A DNA stretch of 55,758 nt, taken from the NCBI GenBank assembly GCA_003223245.1, contig QHYI01000136.1, positions 1 to 55,758 on the forward strand, written 5' to 3'. Within the stretch, counting starts at the first letter, position 1. Each line of letters opens with the position of its first letter. The stretch comes from Acidobacteriota bacterium. Its GTDB lineage: Bacteria > Acidobacteriota > Terriglobia > Acidiferrales > UBA7541. Positions 27,493 through 38,513 of this stretch are shown in pieces. The position numbers and the translations under genes are program-made. The notes beneath the pieces were generated by a model. The model saw only the letters and a program-made list of their open reading frames with translations, was not told the DNA's origin and ran no database searches.

Positions 27493-28623
27493 ATGGAAAG
27501 AAATGTTCGCGAGCTTCTGGATTTGTACAACCCGCAAGATCCGCTGGAGCGCGCGTGGACGATTCCCGCGCCGTGGTATTTCGACCAGCGAATGGCGGAA
27601 CTGGAACAACAAAGCGTGTTCGGCAGAACGTGGCAGGCTGTTGGCCGAACAGACCAGGTGCAGAAGAAGGGAGATTTTTTCACCACGGGCTTGGCGGGCG
27701 AGCCGCTTGTGGTGTCGCGGGGTGAAGACGATGTTTTGCGTGCTTTTTACAACGTATGCCGGCACCATGCAGCGACGGTGGTGACCGAAGCGCAAGGCTC
27801 GGCAAAACAGTTTCGCTGCCCGTATCACGGCTGGACGTACGGGATCGACGGCAGGCTGAAAGGCATGGTGGAGTTCGAGGGAGTATGCAACTTTGACCGC
27901 GCAAAAAACGGGCTGGTGCCGGTAAAAGTGGATACCTGGGAAAAGTTTGTGTTCGTGAATTTGGATGGACCGGTATCGCCGCTCCACGACTTTCTCGGGA
28001 AGGTTTCCGGAATTGTTGCGCCGCTACAATTGTCGAAAAGAATGAAATTTTTCGACCAGCGTGTGTACACGCTGAACTGCAACTGGAAAGTGTACGTGGA
28101 CAATTATTTGGACGGTGGGTACCACGTGCCGCACGCCCACAAGGGGCTGAGCAGCGTCATCGAATACACGAAATACACGATCGAGAATTTCGAACGCGCC
28201 TGCCTGCAATCGAGCCCGCTTTCTTCGGGAAAGAAATCCGAGACTGGCGTTGCGGCGACACGGCAAGGCCGGGCGTTTTATCTGTGGATCTACCCGAACT
28301 TCATGATCAACGCCTACGAAGGCGTGATGGACACGAACCTGGTGCTGCCCCTGGCAGTGGATAAATGCGCGGTGGTATTTGACTACTACTTTGCGGACAT
28401 CAGCAAGCAGCGGCTGAAGCACAATCGCGAGAGCATCAAAGTGAGTGAAAAAGTGCAAGACGAGGACATGGCCATCTGCGATTCCGTACAGCGCGGCCTG
28501 GCTTCGCGGGCGTATGTGGCGGGGCGCCTTTCGATGCGGCGCGAGGCCGGGGAACATTTGTTTCATCGGCTGCTACACGCGGATTTGAGCAGGGCCTTGG
28601 ACCGGCCTGCGGCAGCGGATTAG
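27493..28623 (+). CDS. Rieske non-heme iron oxygenase, choline monooxygenase-like
   Basis: A 376-residue ring-hydroxylase alpha-type protein. The Rieske cluster ligands are C89-x-H91 (VCRHHA) and C109-x2-H112 (CPYHGW). The mononuclear iron site is D207, H211, H216 in DNYLDGGYHVPHAHKGL. That segment together with YPNFMINAYEGVMDTNLVLP and SVQRGLASRAY resembles plant-type choline monooxygenase, which makes betaine aldehyde from choline. ATG 27493 follows CAGGGAG; an in-frame GTG 33 bp upstream is an alternative. No ferredoxin, reductase or aldehyde dehydrogenase gene is beside it, so the substrate is inferred from similarity only. Confidence 0.88.
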   Translation: MERNVRELLDLYNPQDPLERAWTIPAPWYFDQRMAELEQQSVFGRTWQAVGRTDQVQKKGDFFTTGLAGEPLVVSRGEDDVLRAFYNVCRHHAATVVTEAQGSAKQFRCPYHGWTYGIDGRLKGMVEFEGVCNFDRAKNGLVPVKVDTWEKFVFVNLDGPVSPLHDFLGKVSGIVAPLQLSKRMKFFDQRVYTLNCNWKVYVDNYLDGGYHVPHAHKGLSSVIEYTKYTIENFERACLQSSPLSSGKKSETGVAATRQGRAFYLWIYPNFMINAYEGVMDTNLVLPLAVDKCAVVFDYYFADISKQRLKHNRESIKVSEKVQDEDMAICDSVQRGLASRAYVAGRLSMRREAGEHLFHRLLHADLSRALDRPAAAD

Positions 28624-28816
28624 CAAGAAAGCACTGAAAAATTCTGCAGCCGCAGCCACACATTTCCGAGCCACGCGTCTTCGCCAAGAAGTTCCATCGA
28701 ACCGCCTATTTATGGCGCGGAAGGGGTCGGGTCTTCTAGGTGATCGTTCCATTGTCGTCCATCAGGTAAAGACCCGAGGGATTTAAGGGCAACACCGGTG
28801 CTAAATTTACGCCGCG

Positions 28817-29005
28817 ATGCATACGCCACAGGACTGGCAGCTCACCAGGCGCTATCGATGCCCCAACTGCGGCAAGCGTTATGCTGTCGTCGAATGGAAG
28901 CAAAATCCAAAGTGCAGACAGTGCGGCGCGGAGCTTCGCGCCGATGAACTACCAAGCAAGCCAGCCTCAAAACCCGAGACAAAAAGCAACCACAAAATCA
29001 ACTAG
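28817..29005 (+). CDS. Small zinc-ribbon protein, unknown
   Basis: A 62-residue frame with CPNC (residues 15-18) and CRQC (33-36), a likely zinc ribbon, then a polar Lys/Pro/Ser tail. The ribosome-binding site is weak. No family recognised. The gap before it (28624-28816) shows nothing recognisable. Confidence 0.5.
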   Translation: MHTPQDWQLTRRYRCPNCGKRYAVVEWKQNPKCRQCGAELRADELPSKPASKPETKSNHKIN

Positions 29006-29181
29006 TTGTTTGCCGGACCAAACGGAAGAGCGGTATCGCTTAGGCTAGCTTCGTGGGCTGGCAATCCTTCCGGAACACAGCGAGGTTACGGGAAAAGTAA
29101 CCACCGGAAGAAGTGATGTCAGAGGAAGGAACGTGCGCGTGGTATAAAAGCTATCCATCGATCTAGCGGAGGGCCCTCAAA

Positions 29182-29862
29182 ATGGATAAGCCGGCTGAAG
29201 GACAACCAACCATAAAAGAAAAGCGCAGGGGCGTCCGTTTTCCTGTCGTGGTTTTCGTGGAGGCGAAATGGCAGGGGCTCGGCGGGCAGACCGCCCAAGA
29301 AACGGCCCAAGCCATGGAGGTCAGTGCTCTGGGCGGCTTGCTGGACATGAAGACCTTCCCCAGGGTCGGCAGCGAAGTGCAGCTGACCAATCTTCTTTCC
29401 AAACAAACAGCTCGAGCGCGTGTGGTTGGCGCACGTCCTCCCAAGGATGGCGGCGCACTGAGAGTTGCCGTCGAACTTCTGACGCCGAGCGACACTTTTT
29501 GGGGGTTGAATTTCCAGTTAAGGAAGACCAGCGCCGAGCTCGTCCGAATCGAGCAGGAGATTAAATCCGGCGGCATCGATCCTCGCATACTCGAAGAGTT
29601 TCGAGACTCCGTGGACTACGTACGGAAAACCGCCTGGGCGGTTCAGGAATGGCAGGAGCGTCAACTGCAGAAACACGACCCGCAGACGGTGCTGCCGTTG
29701 ATCACGGCGGAACGGATTCGGCGCGCCACGCAGCTGAGCCTCGCCATAAAGACGGACCTGGAAGCTCACCAAGTGACACGGGAAACTACGGGAATGCGCG
29801 AGTTGTGTCAGGCGGTCGAAGGACTGTATCCGCGGGTGGCGGGTTTGTTCCGGGAAGTCTGA
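29182..29862 (+). CDS. PilZ-domain protein with helical C-terminus
   Basis: A 226-residue protein. Residues ~14-115 look like PilZ: basic KEKRRGVRFPV then EVSALGGLLDM and the closing strand VAVELLTPSDTFWGLNF. The c-di-GMP signature RxxxR and (D/N)xSxxG is present with Glu in place of the first Asp/Asn, so binding is possible but not certain. Residues 115-226 are helical and charged. GGAGGG precedes the ATG by 7 bp. It stands alone between the zinc-ribbon gene and the tig promoter. Confidence 0.7.
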   Translation: MDKPAEGQPTIKEKRRGVRFPVVVFVEAKWQGLGGQTAQETAQAMEVSALGGLLDMKTFPRVGSEVQLTNLLSKQTARARVVGARPPKDGGALRVAVELLTPSDTFWGLNFQLRKTSAELVRIEQEIKSGGIDPRILEEFRDSVDYVRKTAWAVQEWQERQLQKHDPQTVLPLITAERIRRATQLSLAIKTDLEAHQVTRETTGMRELCQAVEGLYPRVAGLFREV

Positions 29863-30199
29863 GGAGGGCCGATAGACAGAACAGCCACAGAGGGCTGGCG
29901 CACCAGGCGGAGATTCTGGATAGGGGATACTGCAGCGCGAGAGGATGCGATATTCGCGACTTGCGCCATCACAGAACTGGGTTTTGACTGCATCAAATTG
30001 ACGGTGCCTCAGGCGTGCTCTATACTTAAGATTCTAATTGCAGGATAGTTTCCACCTTCAAGTTCTGAGAAGGAAGTCCTGAGAAGCGTGCCGACGACTG
30101 TACGGACGCGGCTCCCCGAAGCGTATCCAGAGCAAATAGAGCCTGCGCTACTTCGAGCAGGCAAGCCACGACAGGCAGGCAAGAGAAGAGGAAATGGGC
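29863..30199. other. Gene-free leader region upstream of tig
   Basis: No open frame here has coding character. It contains the tig promoter (29998-30026) and a leader of about 165 bp with several short CG-rich repeats (TTCGAGCAGGCAAGCCACGA and nearby AGGCAGGCAAG). No known riboswitch was recognised. Confidence 0.5.
29998..30026 (+). promoter_or_regulatory. Sigma-70-type promoter for tig
   Basis: TTGACG (29998-30003), exactly 17 nt, TATACT (30021-30026). Five of six matches in each box make this the best promoter in the window. It would give a ~165-nt leader ahead of tig. Confidence 0.7.
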
Positions 30200-31501
30200 A
30201 TGGCTGAGGCAAGCTGCCGCCGCGAGCTGGAACTGGAAATTCCCGCCGAAGAAGTGTCCAAGAAGATCGAGAGCGTGGCAAAAGAATTTGCGCGCCTAGC
30301 GACGATTCCAGGGTTCCGCCGCGGGAAGGCGCCGGTTTCGCTGATCCGACGCCGATTTGCGGAGGACATCAAGGGCGAGGTGCTGCAGACGCTGGTGCCC
30401 GAGCGTGTGGAAAAAGCGGTGGCGGAGCAAAAGCTGACACCGGTTTCGCAGCCGAAAGTCGATAAGCTGGACTACAACGAAGGCCAGCCACTGAAGTTTC
30501 GCGCAGTTTTCGAAGTGATGCCGGAATTCGAGTTGGGCAGCTACAAAGGGCTGGAATTGGAAATGCCCGCGATGGACATCACGGAGCAAGACGTAGAGAA
30601 GGCTCTCGAGGAGATGCGCGAGCGGGCAGCCACGTTTGCGCCGGCCGAAGGCCGGGCGATCCAGGATGGGGATTTTGCGCAAGTAAAGCTGCTGGGCTCG
30701 CCGGAGGGCGGAGGGGATCCGCTGAAGGCCGACAGCGTGCTCTGCCACATCGGTGCGGAAGAAACGATGGAGCCTTTCAATACCAATTTGAAGGGCGCGA
30801 ATGTAGGCGAACACAAGAATTTTGACGTGGAATATCCCGCGGATTATCCGGATCCGAAGTTGGCGGGCAAGAAATTTCACTACGCGGTGGAAGTGCTGGG
30901 AATCAAGGTGAAGAAGCTGCCGGAGCTGAACGACGATTTTGCGAAGGATGTGAGCGACGAGAAAACGCTCGAGGAATTGAAGAAAAAAGTTCGCGAAGGG
31001 CTGGAGCACGAGCGCGACCACCGGCACAAGGAATTGCTGCATGAGAAAGTCCTCGCGGAATTGGTGAAGAAGCATGATTTCCCTGTGCCGGAATCCCTGG
31101 TGGAACATCAAATGGACGTGCGGCTGGAGCGCGTGGTGCGCTCGCTGGCGGCGCAAGGGGTGGACCCGCGCGCGGTGAACGTGGATTGGGTGGCGCTGCG
31201 GCGGCGGCAGGAAGACCGCGCCAGAGATGACGTGAAGGCCGAGCTCATCATCGATCAGATAGCGACCAAAGAAAACATTGACGTGAGCGAGGAAGACGTC
31301 ATGCGGGAGCTGGAGCATGTGGCCGCGCATAGTGGCGAATCGGTGGAGGCACTGCGGGCTCGTTTGACAAAGCAAGGAACGCTCGATAGGATGAAAGCCA
31401 AGTTGCGAAGCGACAAGACGCTCGAGTGGATCGAGCAAAGCGCGAACATCAAGACAGTAGCAGCGGCAAGCGCAGCGACCCCGCAGAGCGGGGCAAGGTA
31501 A
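30200..31501 (+). CDS. tig: Trigger factor
   Basis: Ribosome-bound chaperone and prolyl isomerase that docks on L23. About 433 residues. The ribosome-binding signature GFRRGKAP is at 38-45, the FKBP-like domain follows (about 150-245, with VKLLGSPEGG and FDVEYPADYPD), and the C-terminal helical arms complete it. ATG 30200 is preferred because AAGAGG then has good spacing; ATG 30194 is also possible. Followed 32 bp later by clpP, the common tig-clpP-clpX order. Confidence 0.96.
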   Translation: MAEASCRRELELEIPAEEVSKKIESVAKEFARLATIPGFRRGKAPVSLIRRRFAEDIKGEVLQTLVPERVEKAVAEQKLTPVSQPKVDKLDYNEGQPLKFRAVFEVMPEFELGSYKGLELEMPAMDITEQDVEKALEEMRERAATFAPAEGRAIQDGDFAQVKLLGSPEGGGDPLKADSVLCHIGAEETMEPFNTNLKGANVGEHKNFDVEYPADYPDPKLAGKKFHYAVEVLGIKVKKLPELNDDFAKDVSDEKTLEELKKKVREGLEHERDHRHKELLHEKVLAELVKKHDFPVPESLVEHQMDVRLERVVRSLAAQGVDPRAVNVDWVALRRRQEDRARDDVKAELIIDQIATKENIDVSEEDVMRELEHVAAHSGESVEALRARLTKQGTLDRMKAKLRSDKTLEWIEQSANIKTVAAASAATPQSGAR

Positions 31502-31533
31502 AATCTTCCGGCCGGGGCTAGCGGTTTACTTCC

Positions 31534-32154
31534 ATGAAAAAGTTCGACGATTCTGATTACCACGCAACGACTCTCGTACCCATGGTGGTCGAACAGACCA
31601 GCCGCGGGGAGCGGGCGTACGATATTTATTCCCGGCTGCTGAAAGAGCATATTATTTTTATCGGTACGCCGATTGACGATCACGTAGCCAATTTGGCAAC
31701 GGCGCAAATGCTGTTTTTGCAAGCGGAAGATCCGGAGAAGGACATTCAGCTGTACGTTAACTCCCCGGGAGGGTCGATTACCGCGGGCTTCGCGATTTAC
31801 GACACGATGCAGTTCGTGAAGCCGGACGTGGTGACCACCTGCGTGGGCCAAGCGGCCTCGATTGCCGCGGTATTGCTGACCGGAGGCGCTCCGAAGAAGC
31901 GGTTTGCGCTGCCCAACGCGCGCATCCTGATTCACCAGCCATGGCTGTCAGGACTCGGCGGACAGGCGACCGATATCGATATTCACGCGAAAGAAATCCT
32001 GCGCATGCGCACGACCATCAATTCGCTTCTGGCGAAACATACGGGCCAGTCCGTCGAGCGCATCGAGAAGGACGTAGAGCGCGATTACATCATGAACGCG
32101 GAGCAGGCCAAGGAATATGGGATGATCGATGAGATCATCTACAAGCATCGTTAG
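31534..32154 (+). CDS. clpP: ATP-dependent Clp protease proteolytic subunit
   Basis: Forms the degradation chamber for ClpX substrates. The 206 residues show the catalytic Ser in [11 protein letters not shown] (S109), His in ILIHQPW (H134) and the Asp in the KDVERD segment (180-184). [16 protein letters not shown] is typical. ATG 31534 matches the family length; the N-terminal ~15 residues may be a propeptide. clpX follows 162 bp downstream. Confidence 0.97.
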   Translation: MKKFDDSDYHATTLVPMVVEQTSRGERAYDIYSRLLKEHIIFIGTPIDDHVANLATAQMLFLQAEDPEKDIQLYVNSPGGSITAGFAIYDTMQFVKPDVVTTCVGQAASIAAVLLTGGAPKKRFALPNARILIHQPWLSGLGGQATDIDIHAKEILRMRTTINSLLAKHTGQSVERIEKDVERDYIMNAEQAKEYGMIDEIIYKHR

Positions 32155-32238
32155 CTTTTGAGGCGCGAAGTGCTTTACCGTTCGAAGCACGGGCGGAAGG
32201 CAGGTTCCCAATAGTTGGCACCTTTTCGACTTTCTCTC

Positions 32239-32266
32239 TTGCTCAGGGGACAAATCGGCCTAGAAT
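32239..32266 (+). promoter_or_regulatory. Possible promoter upstream of clpX
   Basis: TTGCTC (32239-32244), 16 nt, TAGAAT (32261-32266). Moderate match, placed 50 bp before the clpX start, so clpX could be transcribed apart from clpP. Confidence 0.35.
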
Positions 32267-32316
32267 AAAGGATAGAGACTCCGAAGAAGCCCAGCGGAGC
32301 TGAGGGCTCCATACCT

Positions 32317-33567
32317 GTGAAAAAATTTAACCCAGATGAGCCATTGCGCTGTTCCTTTTGCCATAAGACCCAGGAGCAGGTCGAAAAGCTGATCAGTTCG
32401 CCTTCGGACTATCCGCGCGCGTATATCTGCAACGAGTGCGTGGGCGTCTGCCAGACGATTCTGGAAGACGAGAAGCGCGAACAGGCCACGGCACCCGCGC
32501 GGCAGCTTCCGCGGCCGCCGGAAATCAAGCGGTTCCTGGATGGCTACGTGATCGGGCAGGACCGCACGAAGAAAAAACTCGCGGTGGCAGTGTACAACCA
32601 CTACAAGCGGATTTTCCTGAACAAGCAGCCGGGCGAAGTGGAGTTGAGCAAATCGAATATTTTACTGATTGGGCCGACAGGCACCGGCAAGACGCTGCTG
32701 GCGCAAACGCTTTCACGCATGCTGGAAGTGCCCTTTGCCATTGTGGATGCGACGACACTGACAGAGGCGGGCTACGTCGGAGAAGACGTCGAAAACATTA
32801 TTTTGAAGCTGTTGCAAGCCGCCGACGGAGATGTGCAGAAGGCGCAGCAAGGCATCATCTACATCGACGAGATCGATAAAATCGCGAAGAAGGATGAGAA
32901 CCCGTCGATTACCCGCGACGTTTCCGGCGAGGGCGTGCAGCAGGCGCTGCTGAAGATTCTGGAGGGCACGGTAGCCAACGTGCCGCCGCAGGGAGGGCGT
33001 AAGCATCCGCATCAGGAATTTACGCCGGTGGACACCACGAATATTCTGTTTATTTGCGGCGGGGCGTTTGTCGGGCTGGAAAAAATTATTGAGCGGCGCA
33101 CGGGCCGCCGCTCGCTCGGTTTCCACACCGATGCTGCGCCTGCGACGCCGCAGCGGCGGAACACCGAGTTGCTTGAACAGGTGCAACCAAGCGATTTGAT
33201 CCGCTATGGGTTGATTCCCGAGTTTGTGGGTCGCCTGCCCGTGGCGGGCGTGATGAACGATTTGGACAAGGCGGCGCTAGTGAAGATTTTGACGGAGCCC
33301 AAGAACGCCCTGCTGAAGCAGTACCAGAGGCTGTTTGAGTTTGAGAACGTGCGCTTGCGATTTACCGAAGAGGGGCTGGAAACTGTGGCAGAGTTAGCAC
33401 TTCAGCGCAAAGTCGGCGCACGCGGCTTGCGCATGATTCTGGAAGACCTCATGCTCGAGCTCATGTACCACCTTCCCATGCAGCGGAAGGTGCGCGAATT
33501 CGTGGTCACTGCGGAAATGGTGCGGACGCGCGAAATCAACTGGAGCTTGCTCGAAAAAGCCGGATGA
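32317..33567 (+). CDS. clpX: ATP-dependent Clp protease ATP-binding subunit ClpX
   Basis: AAA+ unfoldase feeding ClpP. The start is GTG at 32317. The N-terminal zinc domain has C12-x2-C15 and C38-x2-C41. Walker A GPTGTGKT is at 119-126, the pore loop GYVGED follows, then Walker [11 protein letters not shown]. Sensor and arginine-finger regions ([10 protein letters not shown]-type [11 protein letters not shown]) and C-terminal domain are intact. It has 416 residues. Confidence 0.97.
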   Translation: MKKFNPDEPLRCSFCHKTQEQVEKLISSPSDYPRAYICNECVGVCQTILEDEKREQATAPARQLPRPPEIKRFLDGYVIGQDRTKKKLAVAVYNHYKRIFLNKQPGEVELSKSNILLIGPTGTGKTLLAQTLSRMLEVPFAIVDATTLTEAGYVGEDVENIILKLLQAADGDVQKAQQGIIYIDEIDKIAKKDENPSITRDVSGEGVQQALLKILEGTVANVPPQGGRKHPHQEFTPVDTTNILFICGGAFVGLEKIIERRTGRRSLGFHTDAAPATPQRRNTELLEQVQPSDLIRYGLIPEFVGRLPVAGVMNDLDKAALVKILTEPKNALLKQYQRLFEFENVRLRFTEEGLETVAELALQRKVGARGLRMILEDLMLELMYHLPMQRKVREFVVTAEMVRTREINWSLLEKAG

Positions 33568-33591
33568 GCCGGCTCGCGCATCAAATTCAGG

Positions 33592-33613
33592 GTACGGCCA
33601 ATCTTCGGCCGTA
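33592..33613. repeat. GTA-lead palindrome upstream of lon
   Basis: TACGGCC-AATCTTC-GGCCGTA is a 7-bp perfect stem in the clpX-lon gap. It resembles the TGTAG family in loop size but lacks its full lead. Confidence 0.45.
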
Positions 33614-33659
33614 TGGAACATAGACCTAAGAGGCAGACGTAAGAGGTTCAGGTGCCCCC

Positions 33660-36068
33660 ATGTTTACACGAGAAAAACAAGAGATGAGGCGCGTACCCAT
33701 GATGCCGGTGCGCGATATGGTCATCTTCCCGCAGCAGATGACGCCGTTCATCGTGGGCCGGGAAGCGAGCGTACGCGCGCTCGAAGAGGCGCTCGCCAGC
33801 GACAAAAAGATTTTCCTTTCCACGCAGCATGATGCTTCGGTGGATGACCCGAAGCCAGAAGAGATTTACGCGGTTGGAACGCTTGCGAATATCGTGCAGA
33901 GCGTGAAACTGCCGGACGGCAATATCAAAGTTCTGGTGGAAGGCGTGGAGCGCGCGCGGGCGCTCTCCATCGCCACGGAAGAGGGATTTTTCCGGGCCAC
34001 GATTCGTCTGCTCGGCCAGCGCATCGAAGATTCGCCGCAGGTCAAGCAGATGGTCGAAAAAGTGACCGGGCTGTACGAGCAATTCATCAAGCTGTCGCAA
34101 AGCCTGAATTACGACACCATGATTGCAGCCGCGCGTGGAGACGACCCGTCGCGCCTGTCGGACACGATTGCGGCGAATCTGCAGCTCCCCGTGGATGAAA
34201 AACAGGATTTGCTCGAAACCGTGGATCCGCTGGAGCGGCTGACCCGCATCGGAGAAATCCTGGAAATCGAGCTTGAGAAGCTGAATGTCGACCGGAACAT
34301 CAATACGCGCGTGAAGCGGCAGATGGAGCGCGCACAAAAAGAGTACTACCTCAACGAAAAGCTGAAGGCCATCCAGAAAGAACTCGGGCGCGGCGAAAAG
34401 AGCGAAACCGACGAGCTGAAGAAGAAAATCGATACGGCCGGCATGCCCAAGGACGTGCATGAGAAGGCGATTCAAGAGCTGAAACGCCTGGAGCTGATGC
34501 CGCCAATGTCCGCGGAATCCACGGTGAGCCGCAATTATCTGGACTGGCTGATTGCTGTGCCTTGGAAGAAGCGGTCCAAGGAGATCCGCGATATCAAAGC
34601 GGCAGAGAAAGTGCTCAACGAAGAGCATTATGGGCTGGAGAAAATCAAGGACCGCATCCTAGAATTCCTTGCAGTACGCCAATTGGTGAAGAATCCGAAG
34701 GGCTCGATCCTTTGCTTTGTGGGGCCGCCGGGCGTGGGAAAAACTTCGCTGGCGATGTCCATTGGCCATGCTACGGGACGCAAGTTCGTGCGCGTTTCGC
34801 TAGGCGGCGTGCGAGATGAAGCGGAAGTTCGCGGCCACCGCCGGACGTACATCGGCGCTCTGCCAGGTCAAATCATCCAGATGATGAAGAAAGCCGGCAC
34901 GGTGAACCCGATTTTCGTGCTGGACGAAGTGGACAAGATGTCCACGGATTTCCGCGGCGATCCGTCTGCGGCATTGATGGAAGTGCTGGACCCCGAACTC
35001 AACCACGCGTTCACGGACCATTATCTGGACGTGGAATACGACCTTTCGAGAGTGATGTTCGTGTGCACGGCGAACGTTCTGCACACGATTCCGCAGCCGC
35101 TGCAGGACCGCATGGAAATCCTGCGGCTGCCCGGCTACACCGAGCAGGAAAAGATGGAAATTGCCACGCGCTTCCTGGTGAAGCGGGCGCGGGAGGCCAC
35201 GGGGCTGACTGAGAAGAACCTCAAGTTCAAAGAAGAAGGATTACTGCACATTATCCGGCATTACACCCATGAAGCCGGAGTGCGCAATCTGGAGCGCGAA
35301 ATTCAGAATATCGCGCGGAAGATGGCGCGCAAAGTCGTAACGGACGGCCCGGAGTCGGCGGTAGAAATTACTCCGGAAAACGTCAAGGATTTCCTCGGCG
35401 TGCTGAAGTACCGCGAATTCTGGCTGGAGAAGCAGAATGAGGTCGGTTTGACCACCGGCCTGGCCTGGACGGAAGTGGGCGGTTCGGTCCTCGCTACAGA
35501 AGCCACATTGATGGAAGGGAAGGGGCGGCTGACGCTGACCGGAAAACTGGGCGACGTGATGCAGGAGTCCGCGCAAGCGGCCATGAGTTACGTGCGCTCG
35601 CGTTCGAATCTGCTGGGCCTGGCGCGAGATTTCTACCGCACCATCGATATTCACGTGCACGTGCCCGAAGGGGCGATTCCCAAGGACGGCCCGTCGGCCG
35701 GCATCACGATTTGCACTTCCATTGTGAGCGCGCTGACGAAAATTCCCGTGCGGTGCGACGTGACCATGACTGGCGAAATCACGCTGCGCGGCAAAGTTTT
35801 GCCCATTGGCGGGGTCAAGGAGAAGCTCCTGGCCGCGCACAGAATGGGCTTGCGTACGGTAGTGCTTCCGAAGGACAATGAGAAGGACCTAGCGGATATC
35901 CCGCAAGAGATTCTCTCCAGTCTCACGATCCATGTTGTCGAGACCATGGATGAAGTGCTGCAGATTGCGCTGGAGCGGCCCATCGTGCCGCTTGAGCATG
36001 CCGCGGTAGCGCCTGTCGCGCAAACGTTCGGGACCAGCGCCGAGAAAGACAAGAGTTTGACCAACTAA
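33660..36068 (+). CDS. lon: ATP-dependent protease Lon
   Basis: Homohexameric AAA+ serine protease of the cytosol. 802 residues: N-terminal substrate domain ([20 protein letters not shown]), coiled coil, P-loop [10 protein letters not shown], Walker B VLDEVDKM, and protease domain with catalytic S679 in PKDGPSAG and K720 in [15 protein letters not shown] follows GAGGTTCAGG. It closes the tig-clpP-clpX-lon set. The last ~20 residues are low complexity. Confidence 0.98.
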   Translation: MFTREKQEMRRVPMMPVRDMVIFPQQMTPFIVGREASVRALEEALASDKKIFLSTQHDASVDDPKPEEIYAVGTLANIVQSVKLPDGNIKVLVEGVERARALSIATEEGFFRATIRLLGQRIEDSPQVKQMVEKVTGLYEQFIKLSQSLNYDTMIAAARGDDPSRLSDTIAANLQLPVDEKQDLLETVDPLERLTRIGEILEIELEKLNVDRNINTRVKRQMERAQKEYYLNEKLKAIQKELGRGEKSETDELKKKIDTAGMPKDVHEKAIQELKRLELMPPMSAESTVSRNYLDWLIAVPWKKRSKEIRDIKAAEKVLNEEHYGLEKIKDRILEFLAVRQLVKNPKGSILCFVGPPGVGKTSLAMSIGHATGRKFVRVSLGGVRDEAEVRGHRRTYIGALPGQIIQMMKKAGTVNPIFVLDEVDKMSTDFRGDPSAALMEVLDPELNHAFTDHYLDVEYDLSRVMFVCTANVLHTIPQPLQDRMEILRLPGYTEQEKMEIATRFLVKRAREATGLTEKNLKFKEEGLLHIIRHYTHEAGVRNLEREIQNIARKMARKVVTDGPESAVEITPENVKDFLGVLKYREFWLEKQNEVGLTTGLAWTEVGGSVLATEATLMEGKGRLTLTGKLGDVMQESAQAAMSYVRSRSNLLGLARDFYRTIDIHVHVPEGAIPKDGPSAGITICTSIVSALTKIPVRCDVTMTGEITLRGKVLPIGGVKEKLLAAHRMGLRTVVLPKDNEKDLADIPQEILSSLTIHVVETMDEVLQIALERPIVPLEHAAVAPVAQTFGTSAEKDKSLTN

Positions 36069-36314
36069 GCAGCGTACTCCGGGAAAGGCCATCTCTCAAA
36101 ATCTGCCCGCCATTGTAAACGCGGGAGTGGGAGTGTGAGCTTCGAAGGGGACCGGGAGCTGCTCCGGTTTGGGAAAAGTCCGGTCTGCTCATTTCGGCTG
36201 GTTTCGCGTCTTCGGGTTCAGGACCCAGGAGCGGTCAACCGCCAGTTGGTGCGTCACCTCAAGAACAATCCGGATTCTCAGGGTCAGTAAATTCACAAAA
36301 CACATTAGGGAACT

Positions 36315-37610
36315 ATGCCAAAAGAAACACACGTTGAAGGAAATAAAGAGATGAGTATCAGCCTTGCCGAGTTAAAGGAAAAGAACATCACCGACCTCGC
36401 CAAGATTGCCAAGGAATTGAACATTCCCGGCGCGAGCGGGATGCGCAAGCAGGAACTGATCTTCCAGATTTTGCGCGCGCAAACCGAAAAGAACGGCTTG
36501 ATCTTTTCCGAAGGCGTCTTGGAATGCCTCCCCGACGGATTCGGGTTCCTCCGCGCGCCGGAGTACAACTACCTCCCCGGCCCGGACGATATCTACGTTT
36601 CACCGTCGCAAATCCGCAAGTTCGATCTCCGCACCGGCGACACCGTCTCCGGCCAGGTCCGCCCTCCCAAAGACGGCGAACGCTACTTCGCGCTGATCAA
36701 AGTGGAAGCGGTGAATTTTGAAGATCCCGAAGTCGCGCGAAACAAGATTTTCTTCGATAACCTGACGCCGCTTTATCCGCAAGGCCGTTTGAAAATGGAA
36801 ACGGTCAAGGAAAACATGACGGGACGCGTCCTGGACCTGCTCTGTCCGGTGGGCAAAGGCCAGCGCGGATTGATTAACGCGCCACCACGCACGGGAAAGA
36901 CCATGATGCTGCAGGCCATCGCCAACGCCATCGCCGCCAACCATCCAGAAGTCGCGCTCATCGTGCTGTTGATTGACGAGCGCCCGGAAGAAGTCACGGA
37001 CATGCAGCGCACGGTGAAAGGCGAGGTGATCAGCTCGACGTTTGACGAGCCGCCGCAGCGGCACATCCAGGTGGCAGAAATGGTTTTGGAAAAAGCCAAA
37101 CGCCTGGTGGAGCACAAGCGCGACGTGGTCGTGCTGCTCGATTCCATTACGCGCCTGGCGCGTGCTTACAACGCGGTGACGCCGCCTTCCGGCAAAGTGC
37201 TTTCCGGCGGTATTGACGCCAACGCGCTGCAGCGGCCACGCCGGTTTTTCGCGGCGGCACGCAACGTCGAAGAAGGCGGCTCTCTCACCATCGTTGCGAC
37301 CGCGCTGATTGATACCGGCAGCCGCATGGACGACGTGATTTTCGAAGAGTTCAAAGGCACCGGCAACATGGAAATCTACCTCGACCGGCGCTTGGCGGAT
37401 AAACGCGTGTTCCCGGCGATCGATATTCAGCGTTCGGGCACACGCAAGGACGAATTGCTGCTTCCACCGGAAGAGCTCAGCCGCGTGTGGGTGCTGCGCA
37501 AGGTATTGAGCCCGCTCTCGACCGTGGAGGCGATGGAGCTTCTGCTCAGCAGGTTGACCAAGACCAAATCCAACATGGAATTTCTCAGCTCGATGTCGTC
37601 CCCCGCATAA
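36315..37610 (+). CDS. rho: Transcription termination factor Rho
   Basis: Hexameric RNA helicase ending transcription. The 431 residues have the N-terminal helical domain (13-60), the RNA-binding cold-shock-like domain (about 64-130, [20 protein letters not shown]), the P-loop APPRTGKT (189-196), [12 protein letters not shown] and [17 protein letters not shown] precedes ATG 36315; ATG 36351 has an equally good site and would remove 12 residues. It is convergent with cmk across 26 bp with no hairpin between. Confidence 0.97.
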   Translation: MPKETHVEGNKEMSISLAELKEKNITDLAKIAKELNIPGASGMRKQELIFQILRAQTEKNGLIFSEGVLECLPDGFGFLRAPEYNYLPGPDDIYVSPSQIRKFDLRTGDTVSGQVRPPKDGERYFALIKVEAVNFEDPEVARNKIFFDNLTPLYPQGRLKMETVKENMTGRVLDLLCPVGKGQRGLINAPPRTGKTMMLQAIANAIAANHPEVALIVLLIDERPEEVTDMQRTVKGEVISSTFDEPPQRHIQVAEMVLEKAKRLVEHKRDVVVLLDSITRLARAYNAVTPPSGKVLSGGIDANALQRPRRFFAAARNVEEGGSLTIVATALIDTGSRMDDVIFEEFKGTGNMEIYLDRRLADKRVFPAIDIQRSGTRKDELLLPPEELSRVWVLRKVLSPLSTVEAMELLLSRLTKTKSNMEFLSSMSSPA

Positions 37611-37636
37611 ACCAGGCACACCTCAACGCTTGCAGG

Positions 37637-38368
37637 TCAAACTTTAGTTTTAGTTCGAGTGGATGCAGTGGCCTCTTTTTGGTGTTCGTGCGCGAGCATC
37701 ACGATGAGGCGGGCGGTTTCTTCGATGCCCATGGCGGTGTTGTCAATGAGCACCGCATCTTTTGCGCGCACGAGCGGCGAAACTTTCCTTTCGCGGTCAC
37801 GGCGGTCGCGCTCATGCACTTCGTCGAGAACTTCCGCAAGCGTGAAGGCTTCCCCTTTTTCTTGATGTTCTTTCCAGCGGCGCTCGGCGCGGACTTCGGG
37901 GGAAGCGTCGAGAAAAATCTTCAACTCGGCATTAGGAAAAACGACGGTGCCGATGTCGCGCCCCTCCATGACTACGCCGCCGCCCGCGCCGGCGCGTTGC
38001 TGTTCGGCGACAAGCACGCGGCGCACGGCGGCAATCGTAGCGAGCCTCGAAGCCGCCTGAGCGACTTCCGCGGTGCGTATTTCGCGCGTCACCTCCTTGC
38101 CATCGAGGAAAACCCGGTTTTTTGCGCCGACTGCCTCGCACTCTGGCGTAGGCGGCTTCAGTTCGATGTGTGTTTCTTTTGCCAGGGCTGCGAGCTGAGA
38201 CTCGTTGCTTAGAGCAACTTTTCGTTCGAGCGCTTTCCGCGCCAGGGCGCGGTACATCGCGCCGCTGTCGAGGTAGGAGTATCCGAGTAGCGCGGCAACG
38301 CCGCGCGCCACGCTGCTCTTGCCCGAACCCGCTGGACCATCAATCGTGATTGTGAGTTGTCCGGACAT
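37637..38368 (-). CDS. cmk: Cytidylate kinase
   Basis: Phosphorylates CMP and dCMP. The P-loop GPAGSGKSS is at 11-19 after MSGQLTITID, DSGAMYRA and VVMEGRDIGTVVFP follow. It has 243 residues with the start chosen at 38368 because MSGQLTITIDGP matches the family; an in-frame ATG at 38398 would add ten residues. The last gene of the minus-strand hisS-to-cmk group, 145 bp after fabI. Confidence 0.94.
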   Translation of the reverse strand: MSGQLTITIDGPAGSGKSSVARGVAALLGYSYLDSGAMYRALARKALERKVALSNESQLAALAKETHIELKPPTPECEAVGAKNRVFLDGKEVTREIRTAEVAQAASRLATIAAVRRVLVAEQQRAGAGGGVVMEGRDIGTVVFPNAELKIFLDASPEVRAERRWKEHQEKGEAFTLAEVLDEVHERDRRDRERKVSPLVRAKDAVLIDNTAMGIEETARLIVMLAHEHQKEATASTRTKTKV

Positions 38369-38513
38369 TGGGAAATGAGTTTTCAGGACTGGAGTCATTC
38401 CGTTTTCAGTAAAGACAAAGAGAATTGAGTTGAGTTCATCTCGAACCGAAAGCTTACCCTTCATGGTAGCTGCTTTTGCTGAAAACTGAGGACTCCAGAA
38501 CTTAGAACGCTTT

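Noticed and set aside
36069-36314. Riboswitch or attenuator upstream of rho
   Set aside because: No conserved motif or convincing hairpin with U-run seen; only a short repeat (CGGGAGTGGGAGTG).
37487-38212. Plus-strand open frame of 241 codons across the rho end and cmk
   Set aside because: It lies antisense to cmk and overlaps the end of rho; no family resemblance and its codon use is that of the antisense.
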